A DNA stretch of 13,638 nt from CAINDZ01 sp041908585 (GTDB lineage Bacteria; Krumholzibacteriota; Krumholzibacteriia; LZORAL124-64-63): contig JAYRFB010000120.1 in assembly GCA_041908585.1 (NCBI GenBank), positions 1-13,638 on the forward strand. The letters run 5' to 3'. The position numbers and the translations under genes were made by a program. Under the pieces are notes generated by a model, which saw nothing but the letters and a program-made list of their open reading frames with translations, was not told the origin of the DNA and did no database searches. Positions 1 through 6,353 of the stretch are shown one piece after another; positions within the stretch are counted from its first letter, which is position 1; the number at the start of each line of letters is the position of its first letter.

Positions 1-115
1 CCGCGCCGGCCAGGGCCAGCCCGGCCACCACCACGCCGCCGGCGACCGCGCCGGTGGCCAGGAGGACCGGCAGCGCGGTGCGGTACGGGGGGGAAGTGCG
101 GGACGTCCTGGGCAT
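1..115 (-). CDS. Partial gene start: N-terminus of an unidentified membrane or exported protein
   Basis: Reading leftward from an ATG at 113-115, the frame stays open for 38 codons to the window edge. The peptide begins MPRTSRTSPPYRTALP and continues with a long apolar stretch rich in Val, Gly, Ala and Leu. A basic start followed by about 20 hydrophobic residues is what a signal peptide or first membrane helix looks like. There is no Cys, so no lipobox is visible. No Shine-Dalgarno sequence lies before the ATG, and the open frame runs further upstream without another ATG, GTG or TTG close by, so the start is uncertain. The gene would be divergent from the HDOD gene. Nothing in the visible part identifies a family, and in such GC-rich DNA a chance open frame of this length is possible. 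Confidence 0.4.
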   Translation of the reverse strand, partial: MPRTSRTSPPYRTALPVLLATGAVAGGVVVAGLALAGA

Positions 116-263
116 GGATGGGGCGCAGCACGACCCGTGCCAGTCTCGCGCCTGCCGACCGTAATGCGAAGGGCGCGAAAAAGATGGCTCAACCGCGGGG
201 CCGTCCGGCCGATCCCGGTCGGGACAGGCTGTACCGACATGCACCTTGCCGGCTGGAGATGCC

Positions 264-1151
264 TTGCCCCAGTATGCGCTGCACGATCTGGTCTCGACGA
301 CCGGCGACCTGGCCGCGCTGCCGCAGACCGTCGTGCGCCTGCTCGACCTGCTGAAGGACCAGACCTGTGCCGCCGACAAGGTCGTGCAGGTGCTGGACCA
401 CGACGGCGCGATGACCGCCAACGTCCTTAAGCTGGCCAACTCGGCGTTCTACGGGGTGCGGGGCACGGTCGGCAGCACGCGGCAGGCCCTGGTGCTGCTC
501 GGCAACCGGGCCGTGCTGACGCTGGCCTTCGCCACGGGGATGGTGCCCGTGATGCGCCGCAATCTCACCGGCTACGGGATCGACCGCGACCGCTACTGGG
601 AGCACAGCCTGCACTCGGCCATGGCCGCGGGCGTGGCGATGGACCGGCTGGGCGACCCCGAGCGGGCCTGCGAGGCGTTCACCGCCGGCCTCGTGCACGA
701 CATCGGCATGCTCGCGCTGGACGCGCACCTGGCCACGAACCGCATGAAGCTGGTGCCGGCGTTCCCGCTGTTCAACGTCTCTGACCGCGAGCGCGACACC
801 CTCGGCTTCGACCACTGCGACGCCGGCTCGCTGCTGGCCGCCAACTGGGGCTTCCCGGCCGCGCTGGCGATGGCGATCGAGTTCCACCACCGGCCCTGGG
901 ACGCGCCCGGCGATGCCGCGCTGGCGTCCGCCGTCCTGGCCGGCGACATGGTGGCGCAGATGGCCAGCGACCGCCTCGAGCCCGACGCCTGGCCCGAGGC
1001 GCTCGATTACCTTGCGCCGCGCGGCCTCGACGCCGATCATCTGCGCGAGCTGGCCCTGTCCGTCACCCTGGCGCCGGAGGAGACGCTGGCCCGCGCAACG
1101 CGCGCGCCCGGCACGCCATGCCCGCCGTCGATCCCCGCACCGGTTTCCTGA
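264..1151 (+). CDS. HDOD domain protein (signalling/regulatory)
   Basis: HDOD proteins are non-enzymatic relatives of HD phosphohydrolases, found in bacterial signalling, motility and stress circuits and presumed cytoplasmic. From the TTG at 264 the protein has 295 residues. An N-terminal helical part contains LANSAFYG (57-64), the usual 'lr.aNSa.yg' mark. Then come WEHS (112-115), GLVHDIG (142-148), GFDHCDAG (181-188) and HH at 208-209, the H..HD..H..HH ladder of the superfamily. There is no GYP motif, so cyclic-di-GMP hydrolysis is not suggested. GGAG lies 5 bases before TTG 264. An in-frame TTG at 246 has no such site, so I prefer 264, although 246 is possible. The C-terminal ~20 residues are Pro-rich, and the gene overlaps the ThrE-type exporter by 34 bases, implying cotranscription. 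The target of the protein is unknown. Confidence 0.85.
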   Translation: MPQYALHDLVSTTGDLAALPQTVVRLLDLLKDQTCAADKVVQVLDHDGAMTANVLKLANSAFYGVRGTVGSTRQALVLLGNRAVLTLAFATGMVPVMRRNLTGYGIDRDRYWEHSLHSAMAAGVAMDRLGDPERACEAFTAGLVHDIGMLALDAHLATNRMKLVPAFPLFNVSDRERDTLGFDHCDAGSLLAANWGFPAALAMAIEFHHRPWDAPGDAALASAVLAGDMVAQMASDRLEPDAWPEALDYLAPRGLDADHLRELALSVTLAPEETLARATRAPGTPCPPSIPAPVS

Positions 1152-2332
1152 TCGCCCTCGGCCGGGCGCTGCACGAGAACGGCATCCCCGCGCATCGCCT
1201 CGAGGAGACGCTCGGCGTGGCGGCACGCCACCTCGGACTGCGCGCCGAGTTCTTCTCCACGCCCACGTCCCTCATCTCGGCCTTCGGCGAGCCCGGGCTG
1301 CAGGAGACGGCCCTCTCGCGCGTCACGCCGGGCGAGCTGCGCCTCGATCGCATCGTGGCGCTCGACGATGCGGTGGAGGCGCTCTGGCGCGGCGAGATCG
1401 AACTGGCGCAGGCGCAGGCCCGCATCCTGGCCGTCGAGGCGATGCCCACCGCGTACGGCCCGGCGCTGACGATCGCGGCGATGGGCGCGGCCTCGGCCGC
1501 CGCGGCCCGCGTGTTCGGCGCGGGCCTGGCCGAGATCGCCGCCTCGGCCGCGCTCGGCACGTTCGTCGGTGCGCTGGGCGCGGCCGCCCGGCGCTCGGTC
1601 ACCGTCGGCCGCGTGTACGAGTTCGCCGCGGCGATGGCGGCCACGCTGCTGGCCGTGGCGGCCGGCGCGCTGTGGCCCGGCCTTGCCGTGGCGCCGGTCA
1701 TCGTCTCGAGCGTCATCGTGCTGCTGCCGGGACTGGCCCTGACGCTGGCGCTCAACGAGCTGGCCACAGGCCACCTGGTCAGCGGTACGGCCCGCCTGAC
1801 CGGCTCGCTGATGACGCTGCTGAAGCTGGGACTGGGGGTGGGGCTGGGGCAGCAGCTGGCGGCGCTGTTTCCGACCCTGGCGGCCGGCGGCGGGACCGAG
1901 CCGGCGCCGCTGCCCGAGTGGACGCTGGCGGCGTCGCTGCTGCTGACGGCGCCGGCGCTGGCGGTCCTGTTCCGCGCGCGGGCCCGCGAGCTGCCCTGGA
2001 TGCTGGCCGGCATCGCGATCGCCTTTGGCGGCGCCCGCCTGGGCGTCCACCTGCTGGGGCCGGCGCTCGGCGCGCTGCTGGGCGCGTTGCTGGCGGGGCT
2101 GGCCGGGAACCTCTACGAGCGCCGCCGTCGGCGGCCGGCGATCGTGATGATCGTGCCCTCGCTGATCATGCTCGTGCCCGGGGCCATCGGCTACCGCAGC
2201 CTCTCGTTCCTCATGGAGCGGGACATCGTTGCGGGTATCGACAGCGCCGTCGTTGCGCTGCTGGTCGGCGTCTCGCTGGTGGCAGGCATGCTCCTGGCCA
2301 ACGTGCTGCTGCCGCCGCGCCATGCCCTCTGA
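1118..2332 (+). CDS. ThrE-family threonine/serine exporter, fused two-domain form
   Basis: Inner-membrane exporter of the ThrE family, 404 residues. Residues ~8-245 match the ThrE domain (PF06738): the opening FLIALGRALHENGIPAHRLE, STPTSLISAF (47-56), the segment around 109-114 (normally GG..PTYP-like, here MPTAYG), and PGLALTLALNEL followed by SGTARL (204-226). Residues ~268-398 match the second domain (PF12821), with VPSLIMLVPGAIGYRSL (346-362). There are about ten hydrophobic segments. In Corynebacterium ThrE the two domains are likewise fused, while in E. coli they are the separate YjjP and YjjB proteins, linked to succinate export. The substrate here could therefore be Thr/Ser, another small amino acid or a dicarboxylate. 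There is no Shine-Dalgarno before ATG 1118, and the start lies inside the HDOD gene, so translation is probably coupled. Confidence 0.85.
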   Translation: MPAVDPRTGFLIALGRALHENGIPAHRLEETLGVAARHLGLRAEFFSTPTSLISAFGEPGLQETALSRVTPGELRLDRIVALDDAVEALWRGEIELAQAQARILAVEAMPTAYGPALTIAAMGAASAAAARVFGAGLAEIAASAALGTFVGALGAAARRSVTVGRVYEFAAAMAATLLAVAAGALWPGLAVAPVIVSSVIVLLPGLALTLALNELATGHLVSGTARLTGSLMTLLKLGLGVGLGQQLAALFPTLAAGGGTEPAPLPEWTLAASLLLTAPALAVLFRARARELPWMLAGIAIAFGGARLGVHLLGPALGALLGALLAGLAGNLYERRRRRPAIVMIVPSLIMLVPGAIGYRSLSFLMERDIVAGIDSAVVALLVGVSLVAGMLLANVLLPPRHAL

Positions 2333-2357
2333 CGATGCCGCCGGGGCGCAACGCGGG

Positions 2358-2387
2358 TTGACGCCGGCCCGACGCCAACCCTAGTAT
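2358..2387 (+). promoter_or_regulatory. Sigma70-like promoter for the POT transporter
   Basis: TTGACG at 2358-2363 (5 of 6 to consensus), an 18-base spacer, and TAGTAT at 2382-2387 (4 of 6). This would start transcription about 70 bases before the ATG at 2467. GGGTTG (2355-2360) and CAACCC (2376-2381) form an inverted repeat that covers the -35 box and ends against the -10 box, which would suit an operator. It lies in the gap between the ThrE gene and the POT gene. Assigned by eye only. Confidence 0.5.
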
Positions 2388-2466
2388 GGCGGGGTGGGAG
2401 CCGTCCCCCGCGTTCCCGCCACCGGGGCGTCCACCCCGAGACCTCACCGAACATCCGGAGGCCCGC

Positions 2467-4419
2467 ATGTCGACTTCCGCGAGCGCCGCGGCGGCCCCTG
2501 CCGCCAAGGGTCATCCCCGCGGCCTGAAGCCGCTCTTCTTCACCGAGATGTGGGAGCGCCTGGGCTTCTACCTGATGCTCGGCATCCTCTTCCTGTACGT
2601 GACCGACACCGAGCGCGGCGGGCTGGGCTTCACCACCGCCATTGCCGGCGAGATCTACGGTACGTACATGGCGTTCGTCTACTTCACGCCGTTCATCGGC
2701 GGCATGATCGCCGACCGCCTGCTCGGCTACCGGCGCAGCGTGCTGATCGGCGGTCTGCTGCTGGCGGCCGGCTACTTCAGCCTTGGCATCCGCTCGATGC
2801 CGACGTTCTACGCGGGCCTGGCCCTGCTCTGCCTGGGCAACGGCCTGTTCAAACCGAACATCTCGGCCATGGTCGGCAACCTCTACCAGCCGGGCGACTC
2901 GCGCCGCGACGCCGGCTTCAACATCTTCTACATGGGCATCAACATCGGCGCCTCGGTCTCGGCGCTGCTCGCGGCACCGTTGCGCAACCTGTGGAGCTTC
3001 AACACGGCCTTCGCCGCCGCGGGCGTCGGCATGCTCGTCGGCGTCGCGATCCTGCTCGTGAACTGGAAGCGACTGGATGGGGCCGACCGGCAACCCGTGG
3101 CCAAGGCCGGCGATTTCGGCCTCAAGCAGATGTTCCTGACCATCCTGGCGCCGGCGGTCGTCTTCGGCGTGCTCGGCTACTTCCTCGGCCACAAGCTGCC
3201 CTTCGTGATGAGCACCATCAAGCCGGTGACGTTCGGCTTCCTGGTCGGCATGCTGCCGGTGGCGGGCTACTTCGCGATGCTGGTGCGCAAGGCCAGCGCG
3301 GAGGAGAAGCCGGGCCTGGCCGCGCTGATCCCGGTCTACGTGGCGGGCGGCACCTTCTTCATGATCCTGCACCTGAGCGGCGGCCTGATGACGGTGTTCG
3401 CCGAGCGCAGCACCGACCGCCGCGCCGAGTGGATCCCGGCCGCGACCGAGTTCTACGCACAGAAGGCGATGCCCAGCTACTTCGGCAATGCCGGTCCCGC
3501 GGTGCCCCGCCCCGACGAGCGCACACTGGTCGTGATGCCGGCCGAGACCGAGGCCATGTTCGGCGCCCGCATCCTCAGCGAGGGCGCGGTCGCCACGTTG
3601 CGCACCGACCCGTCGCTGGACGTGACGGTGAACCCGTGGCCGGGCACCCCCGGCATCGACGGCGCCCTGGCCTGCCGGGTCTTCCCCGACGCCAACGTGG
3701 CGCTGTCGACGGCCGCCGACGCCCACGGCGTCGCGACCACCAGCGTGAAGATCACGCCCGAGAAGGCCGCTCCCAGCGGGCAGGTCGTGCTCACGCGCGA
3801 CGTGCAGGGACGGCAGGTGCCGCTGATCGTCGTCTCGAGCGCCACCTACGACGCGGTCTACGCCAACGCGGGGGCGGGCACCCCGCGCCTGGAGCCCGGC
3901 CGCTACGTGCGCCTGCTCAACGCCGAGATCCTCACGGGCTTCCTCAACCCGTTCTTCGTGGTCGTGCTGACGCCCGTCGTGGTCTGGTTCTTTGCCCAGC
4001 GCGTGAAGGCCGGCCGCCCGGTCAGCACGGCGCGGAAGATCTTCTACGGCATGCTCATCACCACCGTCAGCCTGCTCGTGATGGCGCTGGGCGCGCGCAC
4101 GGGGGCCGACGGCGCCGCCAAGACCTCCATGATGTGGCTGGTCGCCTACTACATGATCATCACCTTCGGCGAGCTGTGCCTGTCCCCGATGGGCCTGTCG
4201 CTGGTGACCAAGCTGGCGCCGGCGCGGCTGGTCGGACTGATGATGGGTGGATGGTTCCTGTCGACGGCCGTGGGCAACAAGATGAGCGGCTTCATCAGCG
4301 GCCTGGAGCCCTCGACGGCGATGTTCGTCGTCCTGGCGGTGGCGATCCTGGCCGTGGCCGGTTTCATTTTCGTGATGCTGCCGCGGCTGGACGCGGCGAT
4401 CAAGAGGTACGGCGCCTAG
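2467..4419 (+). CDS. POT/PTR family proton-coupled di/tripeptide transporter with inserted domain
   Basis: Inner-membrane major-facilitator transporter of the proton-dependent oligopeptide family (PF00854), 650 residues. GGAGG lies 5 bases before ATG 2467. The helix-1 motif ExxER is E27-M-W-E30-R31, linked in the family to proton coupling and peptide binding. LGNGLFKPNISAMVGNLY (123-140) and FNIFYMGINIGA (151-162) are the PTR2 signatures, and GELCLSPMGLS with E569 is the helix-10 signature. Bacterial members usually have about 450-520 residues. The excess is a hydrophilic segment, roughly 317-482, between the helix ending GGLMTVFAER and the helix FLNPFFVVVL, that is between helices 7 and 8. 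The segment is rich in short beta-like stretches, and by standard POT topology it should lie in the periplasm. Its function is unknown. The gene has its own promoter and is followed by a strong hairpin and a membrane protein gene. Confidence 0.92.
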   Translation: MSTSASAAAAPAAKGHPRGLKPLFFTEMWERLGFYLMLGILFLYVTDTERGGLGFTTAIAGEIYGTYMAFVYFTPFIGGMIADRLLGYRRSVLIGGLLLAAGYFSLGIRSMPTFYAGLALLCLGNGLFKPNISAMVGNLYQPGDSRRDAGFNIFYMGINIGASVSALLAAPLRNLWSFNTAFAAAGVGMLVGVAILLVNWKRLDGADRQPVAKAGDFGLKQMFLTILAPAVVFGVLGYFLGHKLPFVMSTIKPVTFGFLVGMLPVAGYFAMLVRKASAEEKPGLAALIPVYVAGGTFFMILHLSGGLMTVFAERSTDRRAEWIPAATEFYAQKAMPSYFGNAGPAVPRPDERTLVVMPAETEAMFGARILSEGAVATLRTDPSLDVTVNPWPGTPGIDGALACRVFPDANVALSTAADAHGVATTSVKITPEKAAPSGQVVLTRDVQGRQVPLIVVSSATYDAVYANAGAGTPRLEPGRYVRLLNAEILTGFLNPFFVVVLTPVVVWFFAQRVKAGRPVSTARKIFYGMLITTVSLLVMALGARTGADGAAKTSMMWLVAYYMIITFGELCLSPMGLSLVTKLAPARLVGLMMGGWFLSTAVGNKMSGFISGLEPSTAMFVVLAVAILAVAGFIFVMLPRLDAAIKRYGA

Positions 4420-4450
4420 CGGCCACCGGCCGCGCCGACGCCGGCACATC

Positions 4451-4490
4451 GGGCCCGGCGCCCGCCGCCCCCGGGCGGGCCGCCGGGCCC
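4451..4490 (+). terminator. Very strong GC-only stem-loop after the POT gene
   Basis: Bases 4451-4459 (GGGCCCGGC) pair perfectly with 4482-4490, and 4460-4466 (GCCCGCC) with 4474-4480. This gives 16 base pairs, all G-C, broken only by one bulged C at 4481, with a 7-base loop. No T-run follows, so it is not a textbook intrinsic terminator. It may be an attenuator, an mRNA 3'-end stabiliser or a pause site. The next gene's ribosome site begins just 11 bases later. Confidence 0.6.
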
Positions 4491-4510
4491 TGGCGATAGA
4501 GGGGAGCCCC

Positions 4511-5368
4511 GTGAAGCGCACGATCCTGGTCTGGTCGGTCTCCTTCGTCCTGACGCTGGCCTTCCTGGTCTGGCAGAAGGTCTCGGGCCCGACGTACGAG
4601 GTGAAGTTCCGCGAGAACGTCGCCGGCGCTCCGGTGCGCGGCGAGCTGCTGCGCACGCACAGCATCAACGGCGACATGCCGGTGACGGTGCATGCGCCCG
4701 ACCCGGGCGTGACCGCGGTCGTCGAATGGCGCCGCTACCCGACGCAGGACCCCTGGGAGCACCTGCCGATGCAGCGCGACGGCGAGGTGCTGCGCGCGCA
4801 GCTGCCGCGGCAGAAGATGGCCGGCAAGCTCGAATACTACGTCCACATCCACAAGGATGCGGCCGTGGTAAAGGTGCCCGCCGACGAGGCCGCCGTCGCC
4901 CGCTACAAGGGCGACGTTCCGGCGCTCATCCTGGTCTTCCACGTCTCGTTCATGATCATCGGGATGTTCTTCTCGACCAGCTGCGGGCTGACCGGGCTGC
5001 TGGGCGGATCGGCTGCGCTGCGGCCGCTGTCGATGCTCTCGTTCCTGTTCCTGCTGCTGGGCGGCTGCATCCTGGGCCCGATCGTCCAGAAGTACGCCTT
5101 CGACGCCTACTGGACGGGCTGGCCGCTGGGCAGCGACTGGACGGACAACAAGCTGGCGGTGGGGGCGCTGGCCTGGCTGGCCGCCGCCTGGCGCTGCCGC
5201 GGTGCGCGCGAGGGGCGGCCGGTCGGACGCTGGTGGGCGTTCGTTGCGATGCTGGCGATCATCGTCATCTACAGCATCCCGCACAGCATCCACGGCTCGA
5301 CGCTCGACTACGAGACCGGCGAGCACATCCAGGCGCTGGTCGCACCGCTGAGGTCGCCGGCCGGCTGA
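4511..5368 (+). CDS. Conserved-looking multi-pass membrane protein of unknown function with periplasmic beta domain
   Basis: 285 residues. The start is a GTG with GGGGAG 4 bases upstream. Helix 1 (about 5-21) is followed by a ~110-residue soluble part, likely periplasmic and strand-rich, ending in LEYYVHIHKD (107-116). It resembles a small Ig-like or carbohydrate-binding sandwich but is not assignable. Four more hydrophobic segments follow at about 136-154, 170-188, 214-228 and 240-257. Between helices 3 and 4 is a striking polar-aromatic stretch with the blocks GPIVQKYAF (189-197), TGWPLG (202-207) and DWTDNK (209-214), which looks like a conserved functional loop. H144 inside helix 2 and H258/H261 after helix 5 could bind a cofactor or proton, but that is speculation. 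I do not recognise a named family. It follows the POT gene by 91 bases across a strong hairpin and may be coexpressed with it at a different level. Confidence 0.75.
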   Translation: MKRTILVWSVSFVLTLAFLVWQKVSGPTYEVKFRENVAGAPVRGELLRTHSINGDMPVTVHAPDPGVTAVVEWRRYPTQDPWEHLPMQRDGEVLRAQLPRQKMAGKLEYYVHIHKDAAVVKVPADEAAVARYKGDVPALILVFHVSFMIIGMFFSTSCGLTGLLGGSAALRPLSMLSFLFLLLGGCILGPIVQKYAFDAYWTGWPLGSDWTDNKLAVGALAWLAAAWRCRGAREGRPVGRWWAFVAMLAIIVIYSIPHSIHGSTLDYETGEHIQALVAPLRSPAG

Positions 5369-5400
5369 ACGCAGCCGGACACCCTGTCTCTCGCCGCTCC

Positions 5401-5437
5401 GGGGGCCGTCCTGCGCTTTATCCGGCAGGCGACCCCC
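5401..5437 (+). terminator. Candidate stem-loop after the unknown membrane protein gene
   Basis: GGGGG (5401-5405) can pair with CCCCC (5433-5437), and CCTGC (5410-5414) with GCAGG (5425-5429), leaving small internal loops and a 10-base loop containing TTTATC. It sits 32 bases after the stop at 5368. No T-run follows, so a terminator role is only plausible. Confidence 0.35.
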
Positions 5438-5441
5438 TGTG

Positions 5442-5459
5442 CGGCCGGCGCGCCGGCCG
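5442..5459. repeat. 18-bp perfect palindrome
   Basis: CGGCCGGCGCGCCGGCCG reads identically on both strands. It lies 40 bases before the start codon of the LprI-like gene at 5499, in the same gap as the stem-loop at 5401-5437. It could act as a second hairpin ending the upstream transcript, or as a site for a dimeric regulator. GC-rich DNA makes chance palindromes of G and C more likely, so weight it lightly. Confidence 0.45.
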
Positions 5460-5498
5460 GCCCGCGGGTTCCGTTCCGGACCCTCCCGGGAGCGACGC

Positions 5499-6098
5499 AT
5501 GCGCGACTTGCTGACCGACAGCCTCTTCCTCTCGATCGTGATTCTGGTGGCGACCGTCGCCTCGGCGGTGGGCGACATTGCCAGCGCGACGCGGCGCCGG
5601 CGGGCGGCGGGCGCGCGGCGGGCCCGCGTGGCGGCGCGGCGGGAGGAGCTGCGCCGGAAGCTGTGGCGGCGCGGGGAGGTCTGCCCGGGCGTCGCATCCG
5701 GCATCGCCGTCATGCTCGCGCGGGCAGAGCGCGCGGCGCTGGCCGCGACGGCGGCCGAGGACGTGGCGTTGAGGACCGTCGATGCTGCCGAACCAGGTGC
5801 GAAGGGGAACTCCGACAAGCCCGAGGAGATGGCGGACCTGGCCATGGCGGCCGAGGAGCAGATGCGCTCGCTGCTGGCGGACCTGCGCCGCCGGTTGACG
5901 CCGGCCGCGGGCGCCGAGCTGGAAGCCGCACAGGCGGCATGGCTGGACTACCGGGATCGGCACGTGCTCCTGTGCCGCGAGATTCCCGCCCGCGCGGACG
6001 ACCGCTGGCCGGTGCGCCATTTCGTCAGCGAGGCGGTGACCGCCGAGCGCCTGGCCGACCTTCACGATCTCCGGGACATCGTCTCGCTGGCGCCCTGA
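5499..6098 (+). CDS. Membrane-anchored protein with LprI/DUF1311-like C-terminal domain
   Basis: 199 residues. GGGAG stands 6 bases before ATG 5499, while an in-frame ATG at 5439 has no such site. One hydrophobic helix (about 8-24) is followed by a very basic segment (32-58, about 13 Arg). A charged, probably helical middle comes next. The C-terminal part, ~118-190, contains LEAAQAAWLDYRDRHVLLC (141-159) and a later TAERLADLHDL (181-191). The pattern 'L..aQ.aWl.yRd..C ... t..R...L..l' is that of the lysozyme-inhibitor LprI-like family (PF07007, DUF1311). Typical members are small secreted or lipoprotein modules of about 100 residues. Here the dense positive charge just after the helix predicts that the domain faces the cytoplasm, which would not suit lysozyme inhibition. 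The domain match is by pattern only, so function is uncertain. Confidence 0.65.
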   Translation: MRDLLTDSLFLSIVILVATVASAVGDIASATRRRRAAGARRARVAARREELRRKLWRRGEVCPGVASGIAVMLARAERAALAATAAEDVALRTVDAAEPGAKGNSDKPEEMADLAMAAEEQMRSLLADLRRRLTPAAGAELEAAQAAWLDYRDRHVLLCREIPARADDRWPVRHFVSEAVTAERLADLHDLRDIVSLAP

Positions 6099-6214
6099 AG
6101 CGCGGTACGCCGCGCGCGCGCCGGCTGCCGACCGCAGGCCGGCCGGCAATCTGACGATGATACTTAGTGTCGATATCCATGCCGGTCGCCGGGCCGGAAA
6201 TCTCGCCAACCCCG

Positions 6215-6264
6215 TCCTAATAGTAGGAAATGCGCTTGACCCCGCCGCCCCGCGGCGACAAAGT
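6215..6264 (+). promoter_or_regulatory. Candidate promoter and small inverted repeat upstream of livK
   Basis: TTGACC (6236-6241) is followed after 17 bases by CAAAGT (6259-6264). The -35 box is good and the -10 is poor (3 of 6, with the key A2 and T6 present), giving a leader of about 80 bases before ATG 6354. Just upstream, TCCTA and TAGGA (6215-6219 and 6224-6228) form a 14-base inverted repeat in unusually AT-rich sequence for this DNA, a possible operator. The rest of the 255-base gap (6099-6353) shows only small GC hairpins. Confidence 0.35.
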
Positions 6265-6353
6265 CACTCCACGTTTCCCACGCCTGCGTTCCCGCCGCGG
6301 CCGCCGCCCCGGCCCCGCGGCTCCTGCTCCGGGCAACCGTCAAGGAGTTCGGC

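Noticed and set aside
239..430. An ATG at 239 close to the HDOD start
   Set aside because: It is in a different frame from the HDOD protein. The family similarity begins in the frame of the TTG codons at 246 and 264.
2191..4677. A very long open frame on the minus strand opposite the POT transporter gene
   Set aside because: It mirrors the codon pattern of the real gene in GC-rich DNA, its protein is low-complexity His/Arg/Gln/Asp-rich with no domain, and it covers three plus-strand genes.
6100..6115. GCGCGG-TACG-CCGCGC hairpin just after the LprI-like gene as a terminator
   Set aside because: The stem has only six base pairs in a run of alternating C and G, with no T-run. Such structures are expected by chance here.
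6159..6164. GATACT as a second -10 box upstream of livK
   Set aside because: No acceptable -35 sequence lies at 15-19 bases upstream.
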